DNA of 64,000 bases from CALESS01 sp041741455 (GCA_041741455.1 JBGSJZ010000025.1:1-64000); one strand, 5' to 3'; shown: positions 26,006 through 34,406, numbered from the stretch's first letter. The notes: generated by a model not told the origin, from the letters alone. A program made the numbers and translations.

Positions 26006-27097
26006 ATGAGATCACCCCGCACCCACCTCGATACCCTGCATGGCCGGCTGGAATTTCCAGTCTATCTACCGGATGCCACCTACGGCGTAGTCCGCGCAGC
26101 GGATGCCGACGACCTGCGCAATTGTGCGGTGCGGGCGCTGGTAATGAACACCTTTCACCTGATGCAGAAACCCGGCTCCACCACCATCAGCGCCCTGGGC
26201 GGTCTGCACAAGATGACAGATTGGCAAGCTCCGATCGTGACTGATTCGGGTGGCTTCCAGGCCTATTCGCTAATCCGCCAGAATTCCAAGTTCGGTACTT
26301 TAACCGAAAAGGGCTTGAGTTTTCAGCCGGAAGGCGCTGAGCGCAAATTCCTGCTGACGCCTGAGAAAAGCATCCAGTTGCAATTCAGCTACGGTGCGGA
26401 TATCCTGGTCTGCCTGGATGACTGTACCCACGTGGATGCCTCACTTCAGGATCAACAACTTTCCGTGCGGCGAACCGTGGACTGGGCGCGTCGTTCCAAG
26501 CAGGAGTTTGAACGCCTGCTGAAGCAGAAGAAACTGACCGAGGAAGCCCGGCCGCGCCTATTTGGCGTGGTGCAGGGTGGCGGCTACCCGGACCTGCGCA
26601 AGGAATGCGCCGAAAAGCTGCTGGAGATCGGTTTTGACGGTTACGGCTTCGGCGGCTGGCCGCTGGATGCGGACAACCACCTACTGACGGATATTCTTGG
26701 CCTGACGCGCGAACTGATCCCAGAGGAATACCCGATGCACGCACTGGGCGTGGGTCACCCGGAGAACGTGGCGGCCTGTTTCCGGCTGGGCTACGACATG
26801 TACGACAGCGCTATGCCGACCCGGGATGCCCGGCATGGTCGCCTGTACGCTGTACCCAAAGCAGATACCCCACTGACTGGCAAATGGCTCAAGTTTATTT
26901 ATATTGAGGATGAGCGCCATATCAAGGCGGATCTGCCGGTCTCACCCGGCTGCGACTGCCCGGCTTGTGCCCATTATTCACTGGGTTACCTGCATCACCT
27001 GTTCAAGCTGAACGAGACGCTTTATACCCGGCTGGCAACCCTGCACAACCTGCGCTTCATGACCCGCCTGACCGAACGTTTGAAGGACGAAGGCTAG
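26006..27097 (+). CDS. tgt: tRNA-guanine transglycosylase family protein, divergent substrate loop
   Basis: A TIM-barrel transglycosylase of 363 residues that exchanges a guanine base for a 7-deazaguanine. The general base Asp80 is in TDSGGFQ, nucleophile Asp267 in DSAMPTRDARHG, and zinc ligands are Cys316, Cys318, Cys321 and His347. The base-recognition region differs from ordinary bacterial Tgt: after VVQGG the loop reads GFGGWPLDA (214-222) where GGLAVGE is usual. Substrate may be queuine or another 7-deazaguanine rather than preQ1. It is followed by three rRNA methyltransferase genes, so a joint role in decoding-site modification is inferred. Confidence 0.88.
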   Translation: MRSPRTHLDTLHGRLEFPVYLPDATYGVVRAADADDLRNCAVRALVMNTFHLMQKPGSTTISALGGLHKMTDWQAPIVTDSGGFQAYSLIRQNSKFGTLTEKGLSFQPEGAERKFLLTPEKSIQLQFSYGADILVCLDDCTHVDASLQDQQLSVRRTVDWARRSKQEFERLLKQKKLTEEARPRLFGVVQGGGYPDLRKECAEKLLEIGFDGYGFGGWPLDADNHLLTDILGLTRELIPEEYPMHALGVGHPENVAACFRLGYDMYDSAMPTRDARHGRLYAVPKADTPLTGKWLKFIYIEDERHIKADLPVSPGCDCPACAHYSLGYLHHLFKLNETLYTRLATLHNLRFMTRLTERLKDEG

Positions 27098-27104
27098 CCC
27101 TCCC

Positions 27105-27902
27105 ATGCATCTCGAGGATTTGATCGCCCAGGTCACTGCCAACCCGGCTTATGCCGGGATTGCCCCCACGCTGGTGTTGCGGTTAGCCGAGCGCGAACTG
27201 GCCAAAGGCCGCTCCGGCAAGGAAACGATCAAGGCCGTGCGCTCCAAGCTGCACCAGGTAGCCGGGGCTTACCAGGAAAAAGGCATGGATTTCCCCGGCT
27301 GGCGCAGGCAACTGGTGGATTTACCCCACGAACCATCAAATACGGCTATGCGCAGTTTTTGCGAACAAGTCATGAAAACCCACGCCTCCACCCGCGAGCG
27401 ACTGCCGATCCTGATGGAATTCTATTCCCAGGTTTTCGCCAGCCTACCCCCGATCCACTCGGTGCTCGACCTGGCCTGCGGACTCAATCCGCTCGCCATC
27501 CCCTGGATGCCGCTGGCCCCCGGTGCCGCATATTTCGCCGGGGATATCTATATCGACCTGATGACCTTCCTGGATGAATTTTTAGACCAAATTTCCATGC
27601 CCGGCAATGCCTTTTTGTGCGACCTGACCGAAGAGATTCCATCCCATTCCGTCCAGCTTGCTCTGGTCCTGAAAACCCTGCCGGTGCTGGAGCAGCTCGA
27701 GAAAGACCTACCCACCCGTTTGCTGGGAGGACTGAACGCCGAATATATCTTGGTGAGTTATCCCGGTCACTCCCTGGGCGGGCGCTCCAAGGGCATGGTC
27801 ACCAATTACGCCGCCCGCTTTGAAGCGCTGAGCGCAGGCAAGCCCTGGCAGATCCAGCGCTTCGATTTTCCCGGCGAATTGGCTTACCTGATCCGCAAAT
27901 GA
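27105..27902 (+). CDS. Arm/FmrO-like 16S rRNA (m7G1405-type) methyltransferase, copy 1
   Basis: Similar along its length to the aminoglycoside-resistance methyltransferases of the ArmA/Rmt/FmrO family (265 residues, normal size). The N-terminal helical domain has KLHQVAGAY and the invariant HASTRERLP (93-101). The SAM site LDLACGLNPLAIPWM starts at 121, followed by KTLPVLEQ (190-197) and SLGGRSKGM (223-231). Those enzymes methylate N7 of G1405 in the decoding site. Here the gene sits in an RNA-modification operon with no mobile element, so it may be a native rRNA enzyme with incidental aminoglycoside tolerance. The ribosome-binding site is weak; the ATG is 8 bp after the TGT stop. Confidence 0.82.
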   Translation: MHLEDLIAQVTANPAYAGIAPTLVLRLAERELAKGRSGKETIKAVRSKLHQVAGAYQEKGMDFPGWRRQLVDLPHEPSNTAMRSFCEQVMKTHASTRERLPILMEFYSQVFASLPPIHSVLDLACGLNPLAIPWMPLAPGAAYFAGDIYIDLMTFLDEFLDQISMPGNAFLCDLTEEIPSHSVQLALVLKTLPVLEQLEKDLPTRLLGGLNAEYILVSYPGHSLGGRSKGMVTNYAARFEALSAGKPWQIQRFDFPGELAYLIRK

Positions 27903-28711
27903 CCGATTTAACTTCCGCCTTCATTGCCGAAGTGCGCAAGAGCCGCAAGTACCGCGAGCTGGACCTGCCGGACGAAACCCTGCGCGACTTGATCGAGCAG
28001 GAGAGCGGCCGGCATAAATCCGAGCGAGAAACGCTTCAAGCCGCCCGCGAGCGGCTGCATAACCTGGTAGCCCCCTACCTGGGCAACCCGGATTACCCGG
28101 AAGCGAAAGTGCAACTGGACGCGGCTTATTCCAGCGGAAATCCGGAAGCCATCCAAATAATCTGCGCAGAACTGTTAAAAACCCACGCCTCCACCCGTGA
28201 GCGGTTGGCCTACCAGTTGGAATTTTACGCAGCCATCTTCGCGGTCACCGGAGTGCCCAGCACCCTGCTCGACCTGGCCTGCGGACTAAATCCGCTGGCC
28301 TTCGGGTGGATGGGGCTGCCGTTGACGACTCAATACCACGCCTACGACCTGCACCAACCGCGGATCGAACTGATCAATCATTATTTCAAATTGCAGGGGC
28401 TGGGAGAGTTGGCTGAACACGGGGATATCCTGGTGAACACGCCACAGATCCAGGCAGAAGTGGCTTTTTTCTTCAAGGAAGCCCACCGCTTCGAGCAGCG
28501 GCGGCGCGGCTGCAACCGGGATTTCTGGCTGGCTTTGAACGTCAACTGGTTGGTGGTGACGCTGCCTGCCAACAGCCTGACCGGGCGGCATGACCTGGCC
28601 GTGAGTCACCGCAAACTGGTCTATGAGACACTGGCCGGACTGGATTGGCCGGTCAACGAGCAATTGGTCGGCAACGAGTTAATCTTTTGCATTCACAAAG
28701 GGACCGGATGA
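27899..28711 (+). CDS. Arm/FmrO-like 16S rRNA methyltransferase paralogue, copy 2 (diverged)
   Basis: Tandem paralogue of the preceding gene, with a 4-nt ATGA overlap (270 residues). It keeps HASTRERL (96-103) and LDLACGLNPLA (124-134). The C-terminal half has drifted: the KTLPVLEQ region reads FKEAHRFEQRRRG, and the SLGGRSKGM region reads SLTGRHDLAVSH. SAM binding is therefore likely, but target recognition may differ. The pair could be a heterodimer, target neighbouring nucleotides, or be one active and one regulatory copy. I infer an ancient duplication from the low identity of the two. Confidence 0.75.
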   Translation: MTDLTSAFIAEVRKSRKYRELDLPDETLRDLIEQESGRHKSERETLQAARERLHNLVAPYLGNPDYPEAKVQLDAAYSSGNPEAIQIICAELLKTHASTRERLAYQLEFYAAIFAVTGVPSTLLDLACGLNPLAFGWMGLPLTTQYHAYDLHQPRIELINHYFKLQGLGELAEHGDILVNTPQIQAEVAFFFKEAHRFEQRRRGCNRDFWLALNVNWLVVTLPANSLTGRHDLAVSHRKLVYETLAGLDWPVNEQLVGNELIFCIHKGTG

Positions 28712-30183
28712 AGCGCAAAAAGACCCCCCAGGCCCCGGCTGGTACCGCCAATCCGCTGGAGGAGAGCCTGGGGCGGTTTTTGCCGCTGCTGGCGGACGCC
28801 GACCAGGCCGCCCTGCTGGCTGACTTGCTACTCCCGCTGAGGCAATCCCTGCGGGTGAACCCACATAAGACCCGTCCCGACGCCATCCACGAGTGGGCAG
28901 CGCGTTACGGCTGGACGGTCGAGAACATCCCCTACTGCCCGGACGGCTGGCGGGTGGAACCCTCGCCCGATGGAGTGTTGCCCAGCGGGACCATTGAACA
29001 TCGCCTGGGGCAGTTTTACATCCAGGAAGCGGCCTCGATGCTGCCGGTGGAACTGTTCGATGGTCTGGAAACAGTCGAGCAGCCGTTAATCCTTGACCTG
29101 GCGGCCTCGCCGGGCGGCAAGACCACCCACCTGGCAGCCCGTTCCATGGAGCGCGGCCTGGTGCTCGCCAATGATTCTTCAACGGATCGCATCACCGCCC
29201 TGCGCCTGGTGCTGCAAACCTGGGGTGCTCCCAACACGGCCGTCAGCAACTTCCCCGGCGAGCGCTTCGGAGCGTGGTTCCCGGAGACATTTGATTTCGT
29301 GCTGCTGGATGCCCCCTGCTCGATGCAGGGGCTGCGCGCCACGGATGCCCATCCCCTCCGCCCAATCACCCCGCGTGAGCAAAGCAGCCTGGCGCGCCGC
29401 CAGACTCAACTATTAGAATCCGGCCTGCGGGCCGCCAAAACTGGCGGACAGGTGGTGTACTCGACCTGTACCCTTTCGCCCGAGGAGGATGAAGGCGTTT
29501 TGGACGCCCTGCTCAAACGCTATCCTGACGCACTCGAAGTCGTGGAACCGCACCTGCCCTTCCCGGCCCCAGGGCTGACCGAATTTGACGGCCTTGAATT
29601 TAATCCGCAGGTGAAGAAAGCTGCCCGCCTGTGGCCGCACCTGTATCATACAGCCGGCTTCTTCGCCGCCCTGTTGCGCAAGGTGGGAGAAACACCGGTG
29701 GAACGGCTGGACCCGCCTTTCCGGCCATTGGAGAAAGCTAGTTTCTTTCTGCTGGAGCACAAGGAACTGCAGGCATTGACGGGAATGATCCAGCAGGATT
29801 ATGATTTGGATTTGCCCGCCCTGCTGGAGCAGCACAGCCTGACACTCTACCGGCGCAATCGGCTGATCTTTGCCTTCCCAGAATTGTTCCTGAGCCGCTT
29901 TGGCGATTTCCCGGTGCAGGCGGCCGGGCTCCTGTTTGCTGAAGAGACACCGGAGGGCTTGCTGCCCGCGGCTGAGTTCGTCAACCGCTTCTGGCGCGGC
30001 TTCCCGACCGGACAGGTCTGCCTGCCGAAAGAGTTGTTTCCTGCCTGGATACGGGGGGAAGATGTGGCGATTGAAAGCGGGCTGTTGAGCGGAAAAATGG
30101 TGGTCGTGCTGGATGAAAGCGGTCACCTGTTAGGGCGTGGAAGAGCAATGCCGGGGAAGATTAGGAATCTCAGCCGCCGCTAA
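28708..30183 (+). CDS. RsmF-like 16S rRNA m5C methyltransferase
   Basis: NOL1/NOP2/Sun-family RNA m5C methyltransferase with C-terminal PUA-like part, 491 residues (RsmF of E. coli is near 480). SAM-binding LDLAASPGGKTTHLA is at 129-143, the proton-handling Cys204 in DAPCSMQG, and the nucleophile Cys254 in YSTCTLSPEEDE. The last 150 residues resemble the RsmF-specific domain. RsmF methylates C1407 of 16S rRNA, two bases from G1405, the target of Arm-type enzymes. The ATG overlaps the previous stop by 4 nt (ATGA), so translation is coupled to the Arm-like pair. Confidence 0.85.
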   Translation: MKRKKTPQAPAGTANPLEESLGRFLPLLADADQAALLADLLLPLRQSLRVNPHKTRPDAIHEWAARYGWTVENIPYCPDGWRVEPSPDGVLPSGTIEHRLGQFYIQEAASMLPVELFDGLETVEQPLILDLAASPGGKTTHLAARSMERGLVLANDSSTDRITALRLVLQTWGAPNTAVSNFPGERFGAWFPETFDFVLLDAPCSMQGLRATDAHPLRPITPREQSSLARRQTQLLESGLRAAKTGGQVVYSTCTLSPEEDEGVLDALLKRYPDALEVVEPHLPFPAPGLTEFDGLEFNPQVKKAARLWPHLYHTAGFFAALLRKVGETPVERLDPPFRPLEKASFFLLEHKELQALTGMIQQDYDLDLPALLEQHSLTLYRRNRLIFAFPELFLSRFGDFPVQAAGLLFAEETPEGLLPAAEFVNRFWRGFPTGQVCLPKELFPAWIRGEDVAIESGLLSGKMVVVLDESGHLLGRGRAMPGKIRNLSRR

Positions 30184-30206
30184 TTCAACCATTGCTAGCC
30201 AACCGA

Positions 30207-30734
30207 TTACCGGCTGACGTACAGGGTCACCCCCAACTGTTGGCAATAGGTTTGAATATCGTCAATCGTTTCCGCGGGCGGTTTACTAAATTCTTCCGGT
30301 GCGATTAATCCATCCACCCAGAAAACGTTTTCACCCTCCAGCAGTCGGGCCAACAAAGCTTTCAAGTCATCCGTGCGGTTGACAGTGATTTTGACCCAGC
30401 CATCCGCGCCTTCAATATTTTCGCTGGCCTTGATTTCCTCGACGGTCTTGTTGCGATTCGTGCCGGTGATGAGGGTGAAGAACCATTCATCCCCCACCTG
30501 CCAGGAATAGAGTTCATACCCTTTCATCGAGGAGGGCAGCAGAGCAGGCGTTGGCAGGGTGACCGGGGTGTTTGTGATGGCTGATGTCGGCAAGGCCTGT
30601 GTCTGGGTAAGGGTTGGTGCCAACACAACTGACTTAGTGGGGGTCGGTTTTGGCGCTCCGACTGTGGGGGTTTGCAGACTGGAAACACAGCCAGCCAGGA
30701 GGAAAAGGGTCAATAAGAAAGCCAATCTTTTCAT
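30207..30734 (-). CDS. Small lipoprotein, function unknown
   Basis: A 175-residue secreted protein. MKRLAFLLTLFLLAGC is a type II signal with lipobox LAGC; a Thr/Pro-rich linker follows to about residue 70. The globular part has YELYSWQVGDEWFFTLITGTN and ends in TYCQQLGVTLYVSR. I do not recognise a family. It converges with the RsmF-like gene (23-bp gap). AAGGAT lies 7 nt before the ATG. Confidence 0.75.
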   Translation of the reverse strand: MKRLAFLLTLFLLAGCVSSLQTPTVGAPKPTPTKSVVLAPTLTQTQALPTSAITNTPVTLPTPALLPSSMKGYELYSWQVGDEWFFTLITGTNRNKTVEEIKASENIEGADGWVKITVNRTDDLKALLARLLEGENVFWVDGLIAPEEFSKPPAETIDDIQTYCQQLGVTLYVSR

Positions 30735-30770
30735 ATCATTTATCCTTATTCGTTTATGCAGGAATAAATC

Positions 30771-30793
30771 GACCCAGGCGCGGCGCCTGGATC
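30771..30793 (-). terminator. GC-rich hairpin downstream of the dehydrogenase gene
   Basis: On the minus strand GATCCAGGC and GCCTGGGTC pair (one G-U) around a GCCGC loop, followed by ATTTATT. It lies about 35 nt past the stop of the 30827-31723 gene and ahead of the lipoprotein start. Weak U-run, so a modest terminator. Confidence 0.4.
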
Positions 30794-30826
30794 AACTATT
30801 GAGCGCTGCTTTACTCCTGACGGTTT

Positions 30827-31723
30827 CTACTCTGAAACAGTTCCCAGCTCCACCCCGGCCAGTTTCTCGATAATGCCCAACACGGCGCTGTTATCCAGTT
30901 CACCCATACCCACTTGCAGCATGGCGTTGAACAACTGCGAATCGACAGCAGCCGATGGCAGTGGAATGCCATATTCACGGGCAGTTTCGAGGATGATGTT
31001 CAAATCTTTGGCCTGCATGTGAGCCTTGAAACCCGGCTGGCGGTTACCGGCAAACAGGCGCGGCGGTTTGACATCCAGCGTCCAACACTGGGCAGCGCCG
31101 CCTTTAATGGCCTGCACCAATTTAACAGGATCCGCCCCGGCCTTCTGGGCAAAGACAAGCAGTTCAGCCATGGCCACCATCTGGGCTGCCACCATGATTT
31201 GGTTGGCAGCCTTGGCGATCTGCCCGGCGCCTGATTCACCAATGTAAGTGATGGTTTTGCCCATAGCCTGCAGCACCGGCAGTACTTTTTCGAGGGCAGC
31301 AGCCGAACCGCCGACCATGACAGTCAGGGTGGCATTCCGGGCGCCGATATCCCCACCGCTGACCGGCGCATCCAGAGCGTCCACGCCGGCAGCAGCCAAG
31401 GCAGCGGCAATTTTGCGGGCGGTGGCAGGCTTGATGGTCGAGTTATCGATCATGATCAGACCGGGGTGGGCGCCTGCGATGATGCCATGTTCGCTGAGGG
31501 CAACCAGCTCCACGTCCGAAGAATCCGGCAGGTTGGTGAAAACCACGTCCACCTGGGCGGCGACCTCCGCCGGAGAGAAGGCGGCGATGGCGCCTTCGGC
31601 GACCAGTTCGTCGATGGCTGCCCGGCTGCGGTTGTGCACCACCAGCGGGAAGCCGGCTTTGTGAATATTGCGGGCGATGCTCTTGCCCATCAGACCCAGA
31701 CCAATGTAACCAACTTTTAACAT
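30827..31723 (-). CDS. 3-hydroxyisobutyrate dehydrogenase-like NAD(P)-dependent oxidoreductase
   Basis: Beta-hydroxyacid dehydrogenase of 298 residues. VGYIGLGLMGKSIARNI is the dinucleotide motif, DAPVSGGDIGARNATLTVMVGG the substrate signature, and GAGQIAKAANQIM holds the catalytic Lys. Substrates may be 3-hydroxyisobutyrate, tartronate semialdehyde or short-chain semialdehydes. The start is the ATG with GAGG 8 nt upstream; 17 further codons upstream have no ribosome-binding site. The gene diverges from the one at 31949, and a 33-bp palindrome lies between them. Confidence 0.88.
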   Translation of the reverse strand: MLKVGYIGLGLMGKSIARNIHKAGFPLVVHNRSRAAIDELVAEGAIAAFSPAEVAAQVDVVFTNLPDSSDVELVALSEHGIIAGAHPGLIMIDNSTIKPATARKIAAALAAAGVDALDAPVSGGDIGARNATLTVMVGGSAAALEKVLPVLQAMGKTITYIGESGAGQIAKAANQIMVAAQMVAMAELLVFAQKAGADPVKLVQAIKGGAAQCWTLDVKPPRLFAGNRQPGFKAHMQAKDLNIILETAREYGIPLPSAAVDSQLFNAMLQVGMGELDNSAVLGIIEKLAGVELGTVSE

Positions 31724-31781
31724 TTTTCTTACCTCGATTGTGTAATGATTTGCCGCGGAGAACCCAGAAAACAAAAGTATA

Positions 31782-31814
31782 AGAATTCAGAAAACTTTAA
31801 GTTTTCTGAATTCT
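31782..31814. promoter_or_regulatory. 33-bp palindrome in divergent promoter region
   Basis: AGAATTCAGAAAACTT and its exact complement meet around a single T, so the whole 33-bp element is a near-perfect dyad with no usable loop for a short RNA hairpin. It lies about 60 bp upstream of the dehydrogenase start and 135 bp upstream of the 31949 gene. Either an operator for a dimeric regulator or an AT-rich cruciform; not identified. Confidence 0.4.
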
Positions 31815-31872
31815 AGAACCCCCCAATTGTAATGCGTTTTTGGTACCCAATCAGAAACATACACTCACCGAA

Positions 31873-31893
31873 CCTCTCCCTGAAAGGGAGAGG
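31873..31893. repeat. Small hairpin CCTCTCCC-N5-GGGAGAGG
   Basis: An 8-bp perfect hairpin in the leader of the 31949 gene. This type of CCTCTCCC...GGGAGAGG palindrome recurs between genes in many bacterial genomes, so it is probably a remnant of a dispersed repeat rather than a gene-specific signal. Confidence 0.4.
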
Positions 31894-31948
31894 AAAAATG
31901 GGTGGATTAAGTTACAATACAGTCAACTCCATCACGCATGAGGTAACC

Positions 31949-33664
31949 ATGGATCGAACCGTCCCCAGCACTGCCAGCGATGAAATCGAACTGTACCTGC
32001 GCACCATCTACTCCCTGCTGCGCTCCACCACCGAAGTGCAAATCCGCACCCTGGAGGAAACGCACGCCGGGATGAATTCCTCGCTGCATCCGGATGCCCG
32101 AAAGGAATCGCCCGATACCTCGGCTTTCATATACTCTCTGTTGCGCCTGCCGGACGAGATGCTCTCGGTCAACAAGGTAGTGATGGGACAAACCACCTCG
32201 ACCTTCATTCGCCACGGCTTTGCAGATGTCGAAACCTGGCAGGAAGTGAGTGCACGGGCGCGACGCCGGCGTTGCCTGTTCAATGGCAAGGACACCCTGG
32301 CCTGCTTCATCGCCAGCCGCTCGGATATTGACGACCTGGTGCCGACCCTGACCGCCTTCCAGATCGAGTGGAACAAACTTTTCTTCCTGCTACAACGGGT
32401 ATCGCCAGCCATGTTGGAAAAGGCTGAAACCAACCCGATTTCCTTCCGCCAGCTGGCGCAGACGCTCGAGATGCCGATCGAGGATTTGGAGCGCCTGCGC
32501 ACCATATGGGGTTTGCGTTTTGGCGAGAATTTGCAAAAGATCGCCAGTCGCACCAGCAACCTGCGTCTGCATCTACTGAGCAGCTCACTCAGCGAGTATT
32601 GGCGAGCCACCCGCATGTGGTGGGACAACATCGAGCAATATGTTCCGAATATCCTGGAGCGGCCAGTCTATTTCGTCTCCAGCAACCCGCACAGCTTGCC
32701 CAACCTGCTAACTGGTTATGCCTTGCAGAAGAAAGATGATTTGATCGCCTTTGTCGAATCCGGCAGCCACCCGGATTTGCTGGATGAATGGCGCCAAATC
32801 CAATCCAGCGCAGTGCCCTCCTCGATGGAAAACTTTCTTTATTACGTATTAAAAAAATACCAATCCTCCCCCGGCGGGTCAGCCCTCATCGGCGAGCAAA
32901 AGGTCTTCGAAAAAGAATGCGGGATCCAGCGAATTCCGAGTATCCACTCATTTGATATCGAAGCCCAGACCATCGAAATCAACCTGTTGCAGCCGGAGTA
33001 TTTTGATCCGCGCCTGCTGGGTAGTACCCGGCCGGAGGAATGGGGTTTCCTTATAGACTCAAACGCCTTGATCCTGAACATCGATTACCCGTTGGGGATG
33101 GCGGCTTACAATGTGCTGGCCAAGGTGGCCGAGCATACAGCTTACGTGCTGGGGGTGTACATCATGGGTAAGGCGGCTGCCCTCAACTGCGTGCGCGGCG
33201 ATGTACTGATCCCCAACGTAGTGCAGGACGAACACTCGCAGAACACTTACCTGTACCAAAACGCCTTCAGCGCTGCTGATGTAGCACCTTTCCTGATGTA
33301 CGGGACCGTGCTGGATAATCAGAAGGCCGTCAGTGTGTATGGCACTTTTCTACAAAACGCCCGAGTGATGGACGTTATTTATCAGGAGGGTTACACGGAT
33401 ATCGAGATGGAGGCTGGACCGTACCTTTCGGCAGTGTATGAGATGTTCCGGCCGCAGCGCCACCCGGTCGATGAAGTGGTCAACCTGTACGGCGTGCCGT
33501 TTGACTTGGGCGTGCTGCACTACACCTCGGACACACCTCTCAGCAAGGGCAAGAACCTGGGTGCCGGAACACTCTCTTACTTCGGGATGGACTCGACCTA
33601 CGCCACCAGCCTGGCGATTGCCAGAAGGATATTAAAAAAAGAACGGGAACGGCTAGGGAAATAG
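31949..33664 (+). CDS. Large protein with nucleoside-phosphorylase-like C-terminal domain
   Basis: A 571-residue cytoplasmic protein. The first 320 residues are helical and unrecognised (FNGKDTLACFIASRSDID, ARRRRCLF). The C-terminal part has GKAAALNCVRGDVLIPNVVQDEH and IEMEAGPYLSAVYEM, which resemble the GDVVIP and DMEAA motifs of purine nucleoside phosphorylases/AMP nucleosidases. It might cleave or bind a nucleotide, but phosphate-site residues are not evident. The start is the ATG with GAGG 5 nt upstream; the frame runs on upstream to 31832 through a repeat, so that part is not coding. A strong terminator follows. Confidence 0.65.
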   Translation: MDRTVPSTASDEIELYLRTIYSLLRSTTEVQIRTLEETHAGMNSSLHPDARKESPDTSAFIYSLLRLPDEMLSVNKVVMGQTTSTFIRHGFADVETWQEVSARARRRRCLFNGKDTLACFIASRSDIDDLVPTLTAFQIEWNKLFFLLQRVSPAMLEKAETNPISFRQLAQTLEMPIEDLERLRTIWGLRFGENLQKIASRTSNLRLHLLSSSLSEYWRATRMWWDNIEQYVPNILERPVYFVSSNPHSLPNLLTGYALQKKDDLIAFVESGSHPDLLDEWRQIQSSAVPSSMENFLYYVLKKYQSSPGGSALIGEQKVFEKECGIQRIPSIHSFDIEAQTIEINLLQPEYFDPRLLGSTRPEEWGFLIDSNALILNIDYPLGMAAYNVLAKVAEHTAYVLGVYIMGKAAALNCVRGDVLIPNVVQDEHSQNTYLYQNAFSAADVAPFLMYGTVLDNQKAVSVYGTFLQNARVMDVIYQEGYTDIEMEAGPYLSAVYEMFRPQRHPVDEVVNLYGVPFDLGVLHYTSDTPLSKGKNLGAGTLSYFGMDSTYATSLAIARRILKKERERLGK

Positions 33665-33683
33665 AGATTGGCAAGGACCATCA

Positions 33684-33720
33684 AGTGCAAGGCACTCGGA
33701 GGTGCCCTGCACTTTTTTTT
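33684..33720 (+). terminator. Rho-independent terminator
   Basis: AGTGCAAGGCAC and GTGCCCTGCACT pair with one mismatch around 6 nt, then run into eight T. It ends the 31949-33664 transcript; the T-run touches the stop codon of the convergent comB-like gene. Confidence 0.85.
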
Positions 33721-34406
33721 TATAAATCCACCCTGTGTAAAATATGTAAATTAATCCGCTTTTCCACAACCATAGCAAAATTGAATCGATCCACCTGGAG
33801 AGCCAGTTCCAAATCTTCGACCGGGAAGTCAACTCGTGAGCCATCAAAAAGGGTTCCTGCACGAGAATTACGCACCCTTTCAGTAATTTTTTGCCAATCC
33901 ACAGGCTGCCCCAGCCATAAACTTTCGATCGTGTCCGCACAAGCCACATCTTCATCACCCCAACCAGCTTCTGGATACAATCCGGTTTGGATAAATGTAA
34001 CACTTTCGGGGTTTGCCCGCTGGATATATCGCAATGTAGCAGTTACATTCGTCAATGCAGCAGCAAGAATGGTGGTTGCATTGATGGCCAACACCACTCC
34101 CTGAGTACCGGATGAGGTTCGCTGAATAATGCGCTTGCCTTTTACTTTCCCGACATCGATATTTGCTGAAGAATTTCCCAGGTCAAACCCTGGAATCATT
34201 ATCCCTTTCACTTCCCCGGCCAAAAGACAATCCGGCATTTGATTGCGAAGATTAAAAGCTTCCTGGATACCTGAAACGAGAATGATCTCCACTACGCCGG
34301 CATGAAACAGATAAGCTGCTGTCGTAAAGGCTCGCAAAACATCAATTGCGACAACCAAATCTGTGGCAGACTGGCAGGTTGCAAGAGTAGCCCGGTTAAT
34401 TTTCAT
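33720..34406 (-). CDS. 2-phosphosulfolactate phosphatase (ComB)-family protein
   Basis: ComB-family fold of 228 residues. The family removes phosphate from 2-phosphosulfolactate in coenzyme M synthesis, but many bacteria without coenzyme M carry homologues. Motifs: VVAIDVLRAFTTAA, LLAGEVKG, FDLGNSSANI, IIQRTSSGTQGVV and LYPEAGWGDEDVACAD. The ATG overlaps the thiP stop by 4 nt, making it the last gene of the TPP-riboswitch operon. A role in thiamine phosphate metabolism is possible but unproven. Base composition is more AT-rich than the rest of the operon, hinting at separate origin. Confidence 0.82.
   Translation of the reverse strand: MKINRATLATCQSATDLVVAIDVLRAFTTAAYLFHAGVVEIILVSGIQEAFNLRNQMPDCLLAGEVKGIMIPGFDLGNSSANIDVGKVKGKRIIQRTSSGTQGVVLAINATTILAAALTNVTATLRYIQRANPESVTFIQTGLYPEAGWGDEDVACADTIESLWLGQPVDWQKITERVRNSRAGTLFDGSRVDFPVEDLELALQVDRFNFAMVVEKRINLHILHRVDL

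Noticed and set aside
27105..28711. Arm-like genes as recently acquired mobile aminoglycoside resistance
   Set aside because: No transposase, integron or repeat is nearby; composition matches the neighbours, and the genes overlap others of the RNA-modification operon.
31832..31948. Upstream extension of the phosphorylase-like protein as coding
   Set aside because: It runs through the CCTCTCCC/GGGAGAGG repeat and lacks a ribosome-binding site; the ATG at 31949 has one.
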